54,081 bases of DNA from Mucilaginibacter xinganensis (GTDB taxonomy: Bacteria; Bacteroidota; Bacteroidia; Sphingobacteriales; Sphingobacteriaceae). Under the pieces are notes generated by a model that had not been told where the DNA came from, did not search any database, and saw nothing but the letters and a program-made list of their open reading frames with translations. The DNA lies in NCBI GenBank assembly GCA_026225055.1, contig JAMFSA010000031.1, forward strand, positions 1 through 54,081, read 5' to 3'. This document shows positions 25,396 to 33,369 of this stretch, one piece after another; within the stretch, counting starts at the first letter, position 1; each line of letters begins with the position of its first letter. The position numbers were made by a program, and so were the translations under genes.

Positions 25396-28300
25396 ATGAA
25401 AAAATTCTTTTGCACCTTATTTCTTATTGGTGCTTTTTTTTGCAATTCATTTGCACAGGATCACATACTTTGGATGCAGCATCCGGCCATCTCACCTGAT
25501 GGAAACTGGATAGCCTTTGAATATAAGGGCAACCTGTTTAAAGTAGCTTCAAGCGGTGGCCCTGCAACACCTTTAACTATCAACAGTTCATACAATAGCT
25601 TCCCTATTTGGAGTCACGACGGTAAATCTATCGCCTTTGCATCAGACCGTTACGGCAACCTGGATGTATTTGTTATGCCAGCCAGTGGCGGCGCTGCTAC
25701 CCGGTTAACTTATAGCTCAAACGCCGATATTCCTTTTGATTTTTCGGCTGATAATCAAACCGTTTACTTTGGCACACGCAGGTATGATGTAGCATCGTCC
25801 ATCCGTTTTCCCGATGATTATTACTTTACCAAACTGTACAAAGTAGCTGCCAAAGGCGGCCGCAGTTACATGGTAAATTCGGCAGGTACCGAGTTTGTAC
25901 ATTTTAACAAAACCGGAGATAAGTTTATTTTCCAGGACAGGAAAGGTTATGAGAACCCTTACCGCAAGCACCATACATCGGCTGTAACGCGCGATATCTG
26001 GGTGTACGACACCAAGGCTAACACTTACACCAAAGTATCAACCTATGCAGGTGAAGACCGCGAGCCAGTTTGGGGCGATGGTGATAAGTTTTACTACCTG
26101 AGCGAGCGTAACGGTAATCAAAATCTCTACGCATCATCTACCGGAAATATCAACGGTATAACCCAACTTACTACTTTTGATAAAGATCCCGTACGTAACC
26201 TTTCACGCGCTGATAACGGCACTTTCGCTTTTACCCAAAATGGTGAGATCTATACTTTAAGAGAAGGTCAGCAACCACAAAAAGTAACCATCAGCGTTAC
26301 TGCTGATTTTGATGGCGACCAGATACAAAATCTACCAATAGCAGGTAACGCTACAGAATTTGCGGTATCTCCCGATGGTAAGGAAGTAGCTTTTGTATAC
26401 CGTGGTGAAATATTTGCCTCTTCTGTTGAAGGCAGTGTTACCAAACGCTTAACCAACACACCCAACCAGGAAAGGATGATACAATTCAGCCCTGATGGCC
26501 GCAGTATATTGTATTCGGTTGAGAACGCGGATTCATGGGATATTTACAAAGTATCCATCGCCAATAAAAATGAGCCTTATTTTTATGCGTCAACCACATT
26601 AAAAACAGAACCGGTAATAGCTACGCCGAAGGATGAGTTCCAGGCTTACTATTCGCCGGATGGCAAAAAAATCGCTTATCTTGAAGAGCGTAATACTATA
26701 AAAGTTTATGATATAGCCAGCAAAACCAGCACTACTATTTTGCCGGAGGGCGTAAACTTTTCATATTCTGATGGTGATCAATATTTCACCTGGTCGCCTG
26801 ATAGTAAATACATTTTGGCGCAATCAGGCGAAGGTTGGTTCAACAGCAGCCAGATCGTGTTGATTAAGGCTGATGGCAGCGGACAGCGCGTTAATTTAAC
26901 CCAAAGTGGTTTCAATAATGGCGAACCGCAATGGGGCATGGGCGGCAAAATGATGTACTGGTTCAGCGATAAAACCGGCATGAAGAATTTGAGTCGGGGC
27001 AGTCAATCAGATGTGTACGCCATGTTTTTTGATCAGTCTACCTGGGATAAATTTCAATTAAACAAAGATGACCTTGCTTTAAGAACCGAGCAGGAAAAAC
27101 GCGATACCGCTGAAATGAAAAAACAGGAAGCGGCCAATAAAAAAGATAAAAAGGACGATAAAGATAAAGACAAAAAGAAACCTGTACCCGACTTTATACC
27201 GAACCTTGATAATCTTGAAAACCGCACCGAGCGCCTTACCATAAATGCGGGCGATATGGCTGATTGTGCCTTATCAAACGATGGTGAAAAGCTGTATTAC
27301 CTGGTTAAATATGATAAGGGCTACAACCTGTGGGTTACCATGCCGCGTACCAATGAAACCAAAATGCTGGCTGAGTTAAACTCGCCTAACGGATCATTAG
27401 TGATGAGCAAGGATGGGAAAAGCCTGTTTATGCTGGCTAATGGCAATATCTCTAAAATAGGGGTTGATGATGGTAAGGTTTCGCCGGTATCTATTAATAC
27501 TAGTATGGAACTGAATGCCAGTGCTGAACGTGCTTACATTTTCGACCATATTTACAAACAGGTACAGAAGAAATTCTTCGACCCTAAATTGCAGGGTGTC
27601 GACTGGAAATATTATCATGATAACTACGCGAGATTTCTACCGCATATTAACAATGGCTATGATTACGAGATCCTGTTAAGTGAGTTTTTGGGCGAACTGA
27701 ACGCGTCGCATACCGGCGGCATGTATTTTGGCCAGATACCGGGTGCCGACGCGACCGGATCATTGGGTTTATTGTATGATGATGCTGCCCCGGGCAATGG
27801 CTTAAAGGTGGTTGATATTATCCCCGGCGGACCGTTTGATATCGAGAAAACAAAATTGAAGAAAGGCGATATCATCGACAAGATTGATGGCGTTGCCATA
27901 ACCGATGATTTCGACTGGGCCAAATTATTAAACCATAAAGCAGGGAAATTTACGCAAGTAAGTTTCCACGATCCTAAAACAAGCACTTCGTACGAGGAAA
28001 CTGTAAAACCTATCAGCAGCAGAACAGAAAGCAGCACCCTGCTTTATAATAAATGGACCAAAAGGATGGAGTTTTTAACCGACAGCCTTTCACACGGGCA
28101 GGTGGGCTATGTACACGTGCTGGAGATGAACGACCCGAGTTTCCGTGTTACATTTGATAAGGTTCTGGGCCGTAACATTAATAAAAAGGCGCTGATTGTT
28201 GACACCCGCTTTAACGGCGGCGGCTGGTTGCATGATGACCTGCTTAACTTTTTAAGCGGTAAGGAATATCTAACGCTTCGCCCGCAGGGCAATAAGACTT

Positions 28301-28659
28301 TAGGCGGCGAATCATCAAGCAGGTGGACCAAACCTAGTTGTGTGATCATTAGCGAGGGCAATTATTCTGATGCCTTTATATTCCCATATGTGTACCAGGA
28401 AAACAAGGTTGGCAAGCTGATAGGTATGCCGGTTGCAGGTACAGGCACGGCGGTATGGTGGGAAAGCCAGATAGACCCAACTATAGTTTTTGGTATCCCG
28501 ATGATAGCAACCTACGGTACAAACGAAACCCATGCTACAGAAAATCATGAGCTGGAACCGGATATCAAGGTAAATAATGACTACAATCAGGAGTTAGCCG
28601 GCCAGGATCAGCAACTGGAAGCAGCTGTTAGGGAGATGTTGAAGGAGATTGGGCAGTAA
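25396..28659 (+). CDS. Tricorn-like S41 peptidase
   Basis: 1087 residues, signal peptide about 1-20 (ending SFAQ). Six- and seven-bladed WD40/TolB-like propellers occupy about 25-700 (repeated ISPDGNWIAFEYKGNLF-type units). A charged Lys/Asp-rich linker lies at about 575-600, a PDZ domain at about 770-850 (DIIDKIDGVAI), and the S41 catalytic domain ends the protein with candidate nucleophile S991 in GNYSDAF and the ...VVDTRFNGGGWLHDD segment. Family knowledge: tricorn-type proteases degrade oligopeptides. With a signal peptide this one is presumably periplasmic. A terminator follows at 28768. Confidence 0.93.
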   Translation: MKKFFCTLFLIGAFFCNSFAQDHILWMQHPAISPDGNWIAFEYKGNLFKVASSGGPATPLTINSSYNSFPIWSHDGKSIAFASDRYGNLDVFVMPASGGAATRLTYSSNADIPFDFSADNQTVYFGTRRYDVASSIRFPDDYYFTKLYKVAAKGGRSYMVNSAGTEFVHFNKTGDKFIFQDRKGYENPYRKHHTSAVTRDIWVYDTKANTYTKVSTYAGEDREPVWGDGDKFYYLSERNGNQNLYASSTGNINGITQLTTFDKDPVRNLSRADNGTFAFTQNGEIYTLREGQQPQKVTISVTADFDGDQIQNLPIAGNATEFAVSPDGKEVAFVYRGEIFASSVEGSVTKRLTNTPNQERMIQFSPDGRSILYSVENADSWDIYKVSIANKNEPYFYASTTLKTEPVIATPKDEFQAYYSPDGKKIAYLEERNTIKVYDIASKTSTTILPEGVNFSYSDGDQYFTWSPDSKYILAQSGEGWFNSSQIVLIKADGSGQRVNLTQSGFNNGEPQWGMGGKMMYWFSDKTGMKNLSRGSQSDVYAMFFDQSTWDKFQLNKDDLALRTEQEKRDTAEMKKQEAANKKDKKDDKDKDKKKPVPDFIPNLDNLENRTERLTINAGDMADCALSNDGEKLYYLVKYDKGYNLWVTMPRTNETKMLAELNSPNGSLVMSKDGKSLFMLANGNISKIGVDDGKVSPVSINTSMELNASAERAYIFDHIYKQVQKKFFDPKLQGVDWKYYHDNYARFLPHINNGYDYEILLSEFLGELNASHTGGMYFGQIPGADATGSLGLLYDDAAPGNGLKVVDIIPGGPFDIEKTKLKKGDIIDKIDGVAITDDFDWAKLLNHKAGKFTQVSFHDPKTSTSYEETVKPISSRTESSTLLYNKWTKRMEFLTDSLSHGQVGYVHVLEMNDPSFRVTFDKVLGRNINKKALIVDTRFNGGGWLHDDLLNFLSGKEYLTLRPQGNKTLGGESSSRWTKPSCVIISEGNYSDAFIFPYVYQENKVGKLIGMPVAGTGTAVWWESQIDPTIVFGIPMIATYGTNETHATENHELEPDIKVNNDYNQELAGQDQQLEAAVREMLKEIGQ

Positions 28660-28677
28660 ATGGTCATTATATAAAAA

Positions 28678-28752
28678 TGTCAGCGTGGCAACCTCGTCGC
28701 TTGCATAATCGAACGCGACGAGGTTGCTTCGTCGTTCCTCCTCGCAATGACA
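28678..28752 (-). repeat. Palindromic repeat type A, copy 4, inverted and partly deleted
   Basis: Inverted relative to the other type A copies: ends with GTCGTTCCTCCTCGCAATGACA. About 12 bases of the opposite outer arm are missing (TGTC joins directly to AGCGTGG), so the outer stem is lost while the inner CCTCGTCGC stem remains. Confidence 0.85.
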
Positions 28753-28767
28753 TGTTTTTTAATTCTC

Positions 28768-28807
28768 AGCCCTACGAAGTTTCAAAAACTTTATAGGGCT
28801 TTTTATT
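28768..28807 (+). terminator. Terminator downstream of the tricorn-like gene
   Basis: AGCCCTA (28768-28774) pairs with TAGGGCT (28794-28800), with an inner AAGTTT/AAACTT stem, followed by TTTTATT. Confidence 0.75.
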
Positions 28808-28820
28808 GACTTATTTCTCT

Positions 28821-28937
28821 CCGCGCGTCATTGAGGTACGAAGCAATCTCTACGCAGGCAGATCAACTAGAAAGTCAATACCTATCTTTACCGCCCTGTA
28901 TAGTTTAGAGATTTCTTCGTACCTCAATGACGCACGG
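28821..28937 (+). repeat. Palindromic repeat type B, upstream flank of the GIY-YIG gene
   Basis: Outer arms 28821-28843 and 28915-28937 are complementary (one mismatch). Its right part, 28896-28933, is identical over 38 bases to 29362-29399 in the copy downstream of the GIY-YIG gene. Same orientation. Confidence 0.9.
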
Positions 28938-28966
28938 AGAAGTTGACTTATAATTTGTATTCAAAT

Positions 28967-29272
28967 ATGGTATTCCAAAGAGGTGGCTGCGTTTATATCA
29001 TGACTAATAAGCTACACACTGTGTTATATGTTGGCGTTACTTCTGATATTATTAGCAGAACGTGGGAACATAAAAACAATGTTAATCCAGGTAGTTTTAC
29101 TGTTAGATATAAATGCAATAAGTTGGTCTATTATTTTTCCTACACTCACATTGAAGCGGCAATAGCAGCTGAAAAGTTAATAAAGGCCAATAGCCGGGAA
29201 TATAAAAAGCAATTGGTTCATTCTATGAATCCTGAATGGAGAGATTTATATGATGAATTGATAAAAGAATAA
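28967..29272 (+). CDS. Single-domain GIY-YIG endonuclease
   Basis: 101 residues from ATG 28967 (MVFQRGGCVYIM); a TTG 24 bases upstream is possible but less likely. The GIY-YIG core is CVYIMTNKLHTVLYVGVTSD, followed by the conserved Arg/Glu region (ISRTWEHK) and a C-terminal SMNPEWRDLYDEL motif typical of the short UvrC-like GIY-YIG proteins abundant in Bacteroidota. Family members are nucleases; the role of these stand-alone proteins is not known. It sits 29 bases after one type B repeat and 12 bases before another, both in the same orientation. Confidence 0.9.
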   Translation: MVFQRGGCVYIMTNKLHTVLYVGVTSDIISRTWEHKNNVNPGSFTVRYKCNKLVYYFSYTHIEAAIAAEKLIKANSREYKKQLVHSMNPEWRDLYDELIKE

Positions 29273-29284
29273 AACATAAAATCC

Positions 29285-29403
29285 CCGCGTCATTGCGAGG
29301 TACGAAGCAATCTCTACGTAGGCAGGTCCGAATATAAATGATTAACACTCATCTCTTCGCTCTGTATAGTTTAGAGATTTCTTCGTACCTCAATGACGCG
29401 CGG
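29285..29403 (+). repeat. Palindromic repeat type B, downstream flank of the GIY-YIG gene
   Basis: Left arm CCGCGTCATTGCGAGGTACGAAG, right arm TTCGTACCTCAATGACGCGCGG. It shares 38 identical bases with the upstream flank plus a similar left half; the centre differs completely. Confidence 0.9.
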
Positions 29404-29450
29404 ATATGTTATTGTTGACCACTTTGCTCCCCCTTCAGGGGGCTGGGGGC

Positions 29451-31370
29451 TTAAAACTTATATCTTACAAAAGCTTCCATAGCCGCGTATTCAGCTAAGC
29501 CAAGCTGGTCGTAGCATTTGGCGGTTTCGCGGTTGCGGTCTTCGGCACGTACCCAAAATTCGCGTACATCATCACCAGGGAAAACCGGGGTATCTTTTTG
29601 CGATTGGTGCTTGAATATTGCCATGCGCTTACGCAAAACTTCTTCAGGCGATAGTGGCACAGCCATTTCAATTTCCCATGTTTCAAACTCAAACCAGGCG
29701 CCACGGTACATCCATAACCAGCAATCTTTCACCCATTCTTCAGTAGCTTTCAGGCGGTTTAGCGCTGCAATTATAATGTTGAAGGAAACCAAGTGGGTAC
29801 CATGCGGGTCGGCAAAGTCGCCGGCAGCAAATATCTGGTGAGGCTTAACTTTTTGTAGCAACTCCATGGTTATTAATATATCATCTTCGCCTACCGAGTT
29901 CTTTTTGATCTTACCTGTTTCATAAAATGGCAGCGCCATAAAATGGATATGATCATCAGGCAAACCTGCATAACGGGCACCGGCTATAGCCTCCGTTTTA
30001 CGAATAAAGCCTTTTACATTACGTATTTCCTGGGTGTCAATCTGGTTAGGTTGTTTTTGGGCGATAAACGCGCGCATATCATTATAGATATTCTTTAAAT
30101 GAGTGTTGTCTTCACCAATGCTTTCATTAAAATCAATGGTGAACTCCATATAGCGTAAAACATCATCATCCCAAACGGCAGTATTGCCCGATGTTTGGTA
30201 AGCTACGTGTACATCATGCCCCTGATCAACTAAACGGATGAAAGTACCACCCATCGAGATCACATCATCATCCGGGTGTGGTGAAAAAATGATAGAACGT
30301 TTTTTAGCAGGCAGTGCGCGCTCAGGCCTTTGGCTGTCATCGGCGTTAGGCTTGCCACCCGGCCAGCCGGTAATGGTATGCTGCACCTGGTTAAATATGT
30401 CGATATTTATGTTGTAAACCGGGCCCTGCTCAACTGCCAGTTGTGCCATGCCATGGTTGTTATAATCTTCTTCAGTAAGTTTTAGTATAGGCTTATTTAC
30501 GGTGCCGGCTAACCAGATTACCGCTTTCTTTTTAAGGTTATTTTCCCATACGCAATCTTTTACCAGCCATGGTGTATCGAAACGGGTAAGTTCTGATGCT
30601 GCTGCTTCATCTAATACAAAGTCAACATGGTCTGATAGTTGCAGGTAAGTAGCAGGTACATCGCCTGATATTTCGCCTTCAACAGCTTTTTTAATGATAG
30701 GGGCTTTTTTACCGCTCCATGCCATTAATATAATTTCTCTTGCTTTAAATATGGTGCCGATACCCATAGTGATGGCTTTGGTTGGCACGTTTTGCTTGCC
30801 ACCAAAATCACGTGAAGCATCGCTGCGGGTAAGGTCATCCAAAGTAACCAGGCGTGTGCCTGAGTTTGGTGCCGATCCCGGCTCGTTAAAACCGATGTGA
30901 CCTGTACGGCCTATACCTAATACCTGCAGATCGAGCCCGCCCAGCGCTGTTATTTGCTTTTCATAGTTCAAACAAAAAGCGGCAACATCTTCCTGCTTTA
31001 AAGTACCATCAGGAATGTGGACGTTGTTTTTGTCGATATCGATATGATTGAAAAGATTTTCATTCATAAAGGTAACGTAGCTTTGCACAGCTGTTGGCTG
31101 CATTGGATAATACTCATCCAAATTGAAAGTGATCACGTTTTTAAAGCTCAGGCCTTCCTCTTTGTGTAAGCGGATCAACTCAGCATAAACCCTGATAGGG
31201 GTTACACCGGTTGCCAGTCCTAATACGGTTTTTTCGCCTTTTTCGCTTTTTCTTTTAATCAGCGCGGCTATTCGCCCGGCTACTGCCACGGAGGCTTCCT
31301 GCTGACTTTTGTAAACGCTTACCGGTAATTTCTCGTACCGTGTCTCTTCCAATAAATTTAAACGGGCCAT
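29451..31370 (-). CDS. nagB: Glucosamine-6-phosphate deaminase fused to a PIG-L-type domain
   Basis: 639 residues. The N-terminal half (about 30-285) is NagB: VLGLATGVTPIRVY, FNLDEYYPM and GIGRTGHIGFNEPGS. The C-terminal half (about 355-620) is PIG-L/LmbE-like with the metal motif FSPHPDDDVISMGGT and a later DPHGTH. Family knowledge: NagB turns GlcN-6-P into fructose-6-P and ammonia; PIG-L domains are N-deacetylases, so the fusion could perform deacetylation and deamination in one chain. This long form is usual in Bacteroidota. It lies downstream of the ROK-SusC-SusD block on the same strand. A TACCTTTA promoter-like box near 31405 could give local expression. Confidence 0.95.
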   Translation of the reverse strand: MARLNLLEETRYEKLPVSVYKSQQEASVAVAGRIAALIKRKSEKGEKTVLGLATGVTPIRVYAELIRLHKEEGLSFKNVITFNLDEYYPMQPTAVQSYVTFMNENLFNHIDIDKNNVHIPDGTLKQEDVAAFCLNYEKQITALGGLDLQVLGIGRTGHIGFNEPGSAPNSGTRLVTLDDLTRSDASRDFGGKQNVPTKAITMGIGTIFKAREIILMAWSGKKAPIIKKAVEGEISGDVPATYLQLSDHVDFVLDEAAASELTRFDTPWLVKDCVWENNLKKKAVIWLAGTVNKPILKLTEEDYNNHGMAQLAVEQGPVYNINIDIFNQVQHTITGWPGGKPNADDSQRPERALPAKKRSIIFSPHPDDDVISMGGTFIRLVDQGHDVHVAYQTSGNTAVWDDDVLRYMEFTIDFNESIGEDNTHLKNIYNDMRAFIAQKQPNQIDTQEIRNVKGFIRKTEAIAGARYAGLPDDHIHFMALPFYETGKIKKNSVGEDDILITMELLQKVKPHQIFAAGDFADPHGTHLVSFNIIIAALNRLKATEEWVKDCWLWMYRGAWFEFETWEIEMAVPLSPEEVLRKRMAIFKHQSQKDTPVFPGDDVREFWVRAEDRNRETAKCYDQLGLAEYAAMEAFVRYKF

Positions 31371-31426
31371 AGTTTTAGCAATTGTATTCTGTTTATTAAA
31401 TGTTGTAAAGGTAATAAAGACAGGTC

Positions 31427-31451
31427 AAAAAAAACCCCCGCCGAAGCGAGG
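31427..31451 (-). terminator. UUCG-loop terminator between the 34-codon ORF and nagB
   Basis: On the minus strand: CCTCGC, TTCG, GCGGGG and then a run of T. The cUUCGg tetraloop makes it strong. It starts 24 bases after the ORF stop and ends 56 bases before the nagB ATG, so it either ends a separate transcript or attenuates nagB. Confidence 0.85.
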
Positions 31452-31474
31452 ATTTAAGCAACCTAATCAACCAT

Positions 31475-31579
31475 TTATTTCTGAATCCCGGCAAACTCAT
31501 CAGCTAAAACGTTTCCAACAGGGAAAGTGGCGCGATGTTTTGCAGGTTTGTTATCAACAATTATTAATCTATTATTCAT
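31475..31579 (-). CDS. Predicted 34-residue peptide upstream of nagB
   Basis: ATG at 31579, TAA at 31475-31477. The peptide starts MNNRLIIVDNKPAKHRATFP and ends FAGIQK: hydrophilic, without a signal peptide. It is preceded 16 bases upstream by a TAAGTTTG box and the ROK-type palindrome, and followed by a UUCG terminator, so the interval forms a complete small transcription unit. It could be a regulatory leader peptide for nagB, a small protein, or an untranslated RNA with a chance ORF. No family is recognised. Confidence 0.5.
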   Translation of the reverse strand: MNNRLIIVDNKPAKHRATFPVGNVLADEFAGIQK

Positions 31580-31595
31580 TAAAATAGCTTTTAAA

Positions 31596-31603
31596 CAAAC
31601 TTA
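31596..31603 (-). promoter_or_regulatory. -7 box TAAGTTTG before the 34-codon ORF
   Basis: Exact TAnnTTTG on the minus strand, 16 bases before the ATG at 31579 and 22 bases downstream of the palindrome core. The ROK gene promoter has the same octamer and spacing. Confidence 0.55.
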
Positions 31604-31620
31604 TAAAAAGTTTTTTAAAA

Positions 31621-31660
31621 ATCACGGTACTTCTTAAAATATTTTAAAAAGTACCGTGAT
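31621..31660. promoter_or_regulatory. 40-base palindrome, candidate ROK operator 1
   Basis: ATCACGGTACTT (31621-31632) pairs with 31649-31660; the centre TTAAAATATTTTAA is itself a palindrome. The core 31626-31655 matches the palindrome upstream of the ROK gene at 25 of 30 positions. It lies downstream of susD, so it could also act as a bidirectional terminator; the matching site at the ROK promoter favours an operator. Confidence 0.55.
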
Positions 31661-31685
31661 CGATTTTTTTATTTTTTAACTAATG

Positions 31686-33341
31686 TTAGAAATTAGTAGG
31701 TACAGCCTTGCCTTTGTTGGTATCCCACCATACTGGTGTGCCACCATTATCAGGGCCACCAAGTAATGAAACACCACCAGCAACGCCAGCCGCATTACTT
31801 GTATACTCACTTTGTGGGTACGCGATCCTACGGATTTGCAGGTCAGTGTTAATAGTACCACCGCTGTTGTTAACTACCACAGGGAATAACCTTGGATAGC
31901 CTGTACGGCGATACTCTGTCCATGCTTCCCAACCACCACAAGGGAACATCGCAAGCCATTTTTGGGTAATGATACGCTCTAAATTTTGTTCGTTAGTTGC
32001 GGTAGCATCCCATGCAATGGTAATTTTAGAACTTGCTTTGATGCTGGCATTAGCAACACCTGCTGTCGGGGTTAAAGGATCGACATAATCAGCTTGTGTG
32101 CTGGTTTTATCGCTCAGGTAATTACCAATAGGAGCGCTCCATTGAGCCATTGAAGTAGTTATTCCTGTTTCATAATCAGTTTGTGCGCTTTCACTTGTCC
32201 ATCCTCTTAGTGCAGCTTCTGATTTTAAGAACCAAACTTCTGCCGCAGGCATCAATATCATTGGCGTATATTCTGCTATAGTTGTAAAGTTTGGAGTAGA
32301 ATAACCATTGTACATTGGTTTGCCGCCAACTGGTGTGCCTGCACGTATGCCCACATATTGACCGGCAATAGCAGTTGGTGCTGTTGCAGGAGCAAGCAGT
32401 TTTGAGGTGCGTGGGTCATTATACCCGTTAAGATATGAAGTTAAAGAACCCCCAACTGATAAATCTGTCCAGCTTGTACCTATCCACCATATTGGATTAT
32501 GGTAGCCATAACCTGAAAGTGTAGCGTTATCAGCATTGGTAGAAATTAAACCTCCGGCATCATTAATAGCCTTTAAAGCTTGTAATTTAGCTGTTGCCGG
32601 ATCAATGTTTACAATATGCATTGCAAGCCTTAATCTTAATGAATTGGCATATTTTAACCATTCAGTATAATCACCGGCATATACCATATCAAACTTAGCA
32701 AATGGTTTAACACCGGGGCTTGCAGCGATATAAGCTTTAAGGTTAGTAACCGCGGTATCTAACTGTGCAAAAAATGAATTATAAACGGCCTGTTGTGAAT
32801 CATAAGGTATAGTAGCAGCTGATGATCCGAATTGGCTATAAGTGATCGGGCCATAATAGTCAGTAACCCTGCTCATGGTTTGTACCTGTAATATTAAAGC
32901 AACTGCCCAAAAGTGAGGGTAAGCGGCACGCGCACCTTTTTTAGCAATTGAATTTATAGGGCCCATTACCTGAGTATAAGCCATAGAGTACACATCAGAG
33001 TTCCAGCCATCAACCAAAGAATAATCCTGGTTGTTAACATTGCCTCTGAACGGATCGGGAGACATATAGTAACCTGCATAACAATCAGAGTTCAAATTCT
33101 GGCAAAGCTGGTAATCGCCTTCCTCACCAAAAATATGTTGTTGTATGCCTGGATAATATAAACCAATGCTATTAAAATCGGGAAGTAATTGTTGATTTGT
33201 TATACCGGTACGATCGGTATTCATATTTTGGAAATTCTTGGTACATCCGCCCAACAAAACCAAACACGCGGCAATCAGGACATACTTACTTAAAGTATTG
33301 GTCCCAACCAGCTTGTCTTTTATAAAAGTTATTTTTTTCAT
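31686..33341 (-). CDS. SusD/RagB-family outer membrane lipoprotein
   Basis: 551 residues from ATG 33341 (a GTG just upstream is also in frame). Signal peptide with lipobox VLLGGC (Cys near 33), followed by a SusD-like (SusD/RagB type 2) helical TPR fold. Typical features include LRLRLAMHIVNID and the C-terminal NLERIITQKWLAMFPCGGWEAWTEYRRTGYP region. It is the surface-exposed substrate-binding partner of the preceding SusC transporter. With NagB and ROK nearby, an amino-sugar or chitin-type oligosaccharide is a plausible ligand, but no glycoside hydrolase is in the window. Confidence 0.93.
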   Translation of the reverse strand: MKKITFIKDKLVGTNTLSKYVLIAACLVLLGGCTKNFQNMNTDRTGITNQQLLPDFNSIGLYYPGIQQHIFGEEGDYQLCQNLNSDCYAGYYMSPDPFRGNVNNQDYSLVDGWNSDVYSMAYTQVMGPINSIAKKGARAAYPHFWAVALILQVQTMSRVTDYYGPITYSQFGSSAATIPYDSQQAVYNSFFAQLDTAVTNLKAYIAASPGVKPFAKFDMVYAGDYTEWLKYANSLRLRLAMHIVNIDPATAKLQALKAINDAGGLISTNADNATLSGYGYHNPIWWIGTSWTDLSVGGSLTSYLNGYNDPRTSKLLAPATAPTAIAGQYVGIRAGTPVGGKPMYNGYSTPNFTTIAEYTPMILMPAAEVWFLKSEAALRGWTSESAQTDYETGITTSMAQWSAPIGNYLSDKTSTQADYVDPLTPTAGVANASIKASSKITIAWDATATNEQNLERIITQKWLAMFPCGGWEAWTEYRRTGYPRLFPVVVNNSGGTINTDLQIRRIAYPQSEYTSNAAGVAGGVSLLGGPDNGGTPVWWDTNKGKAVPTNF

Positions 33342-33369
33342 CACTAATATTTTTAAAATTAACTATTTA

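Noticed and set aside
31621..31660. The 40-base palindrome as only a susD terminator
   Set aside because: Its core matches the palindrome at the ROK promoter at 25 of 30 positions with the same spacing to the -7 box, so an operator is more likely; a dual role is not excluded.
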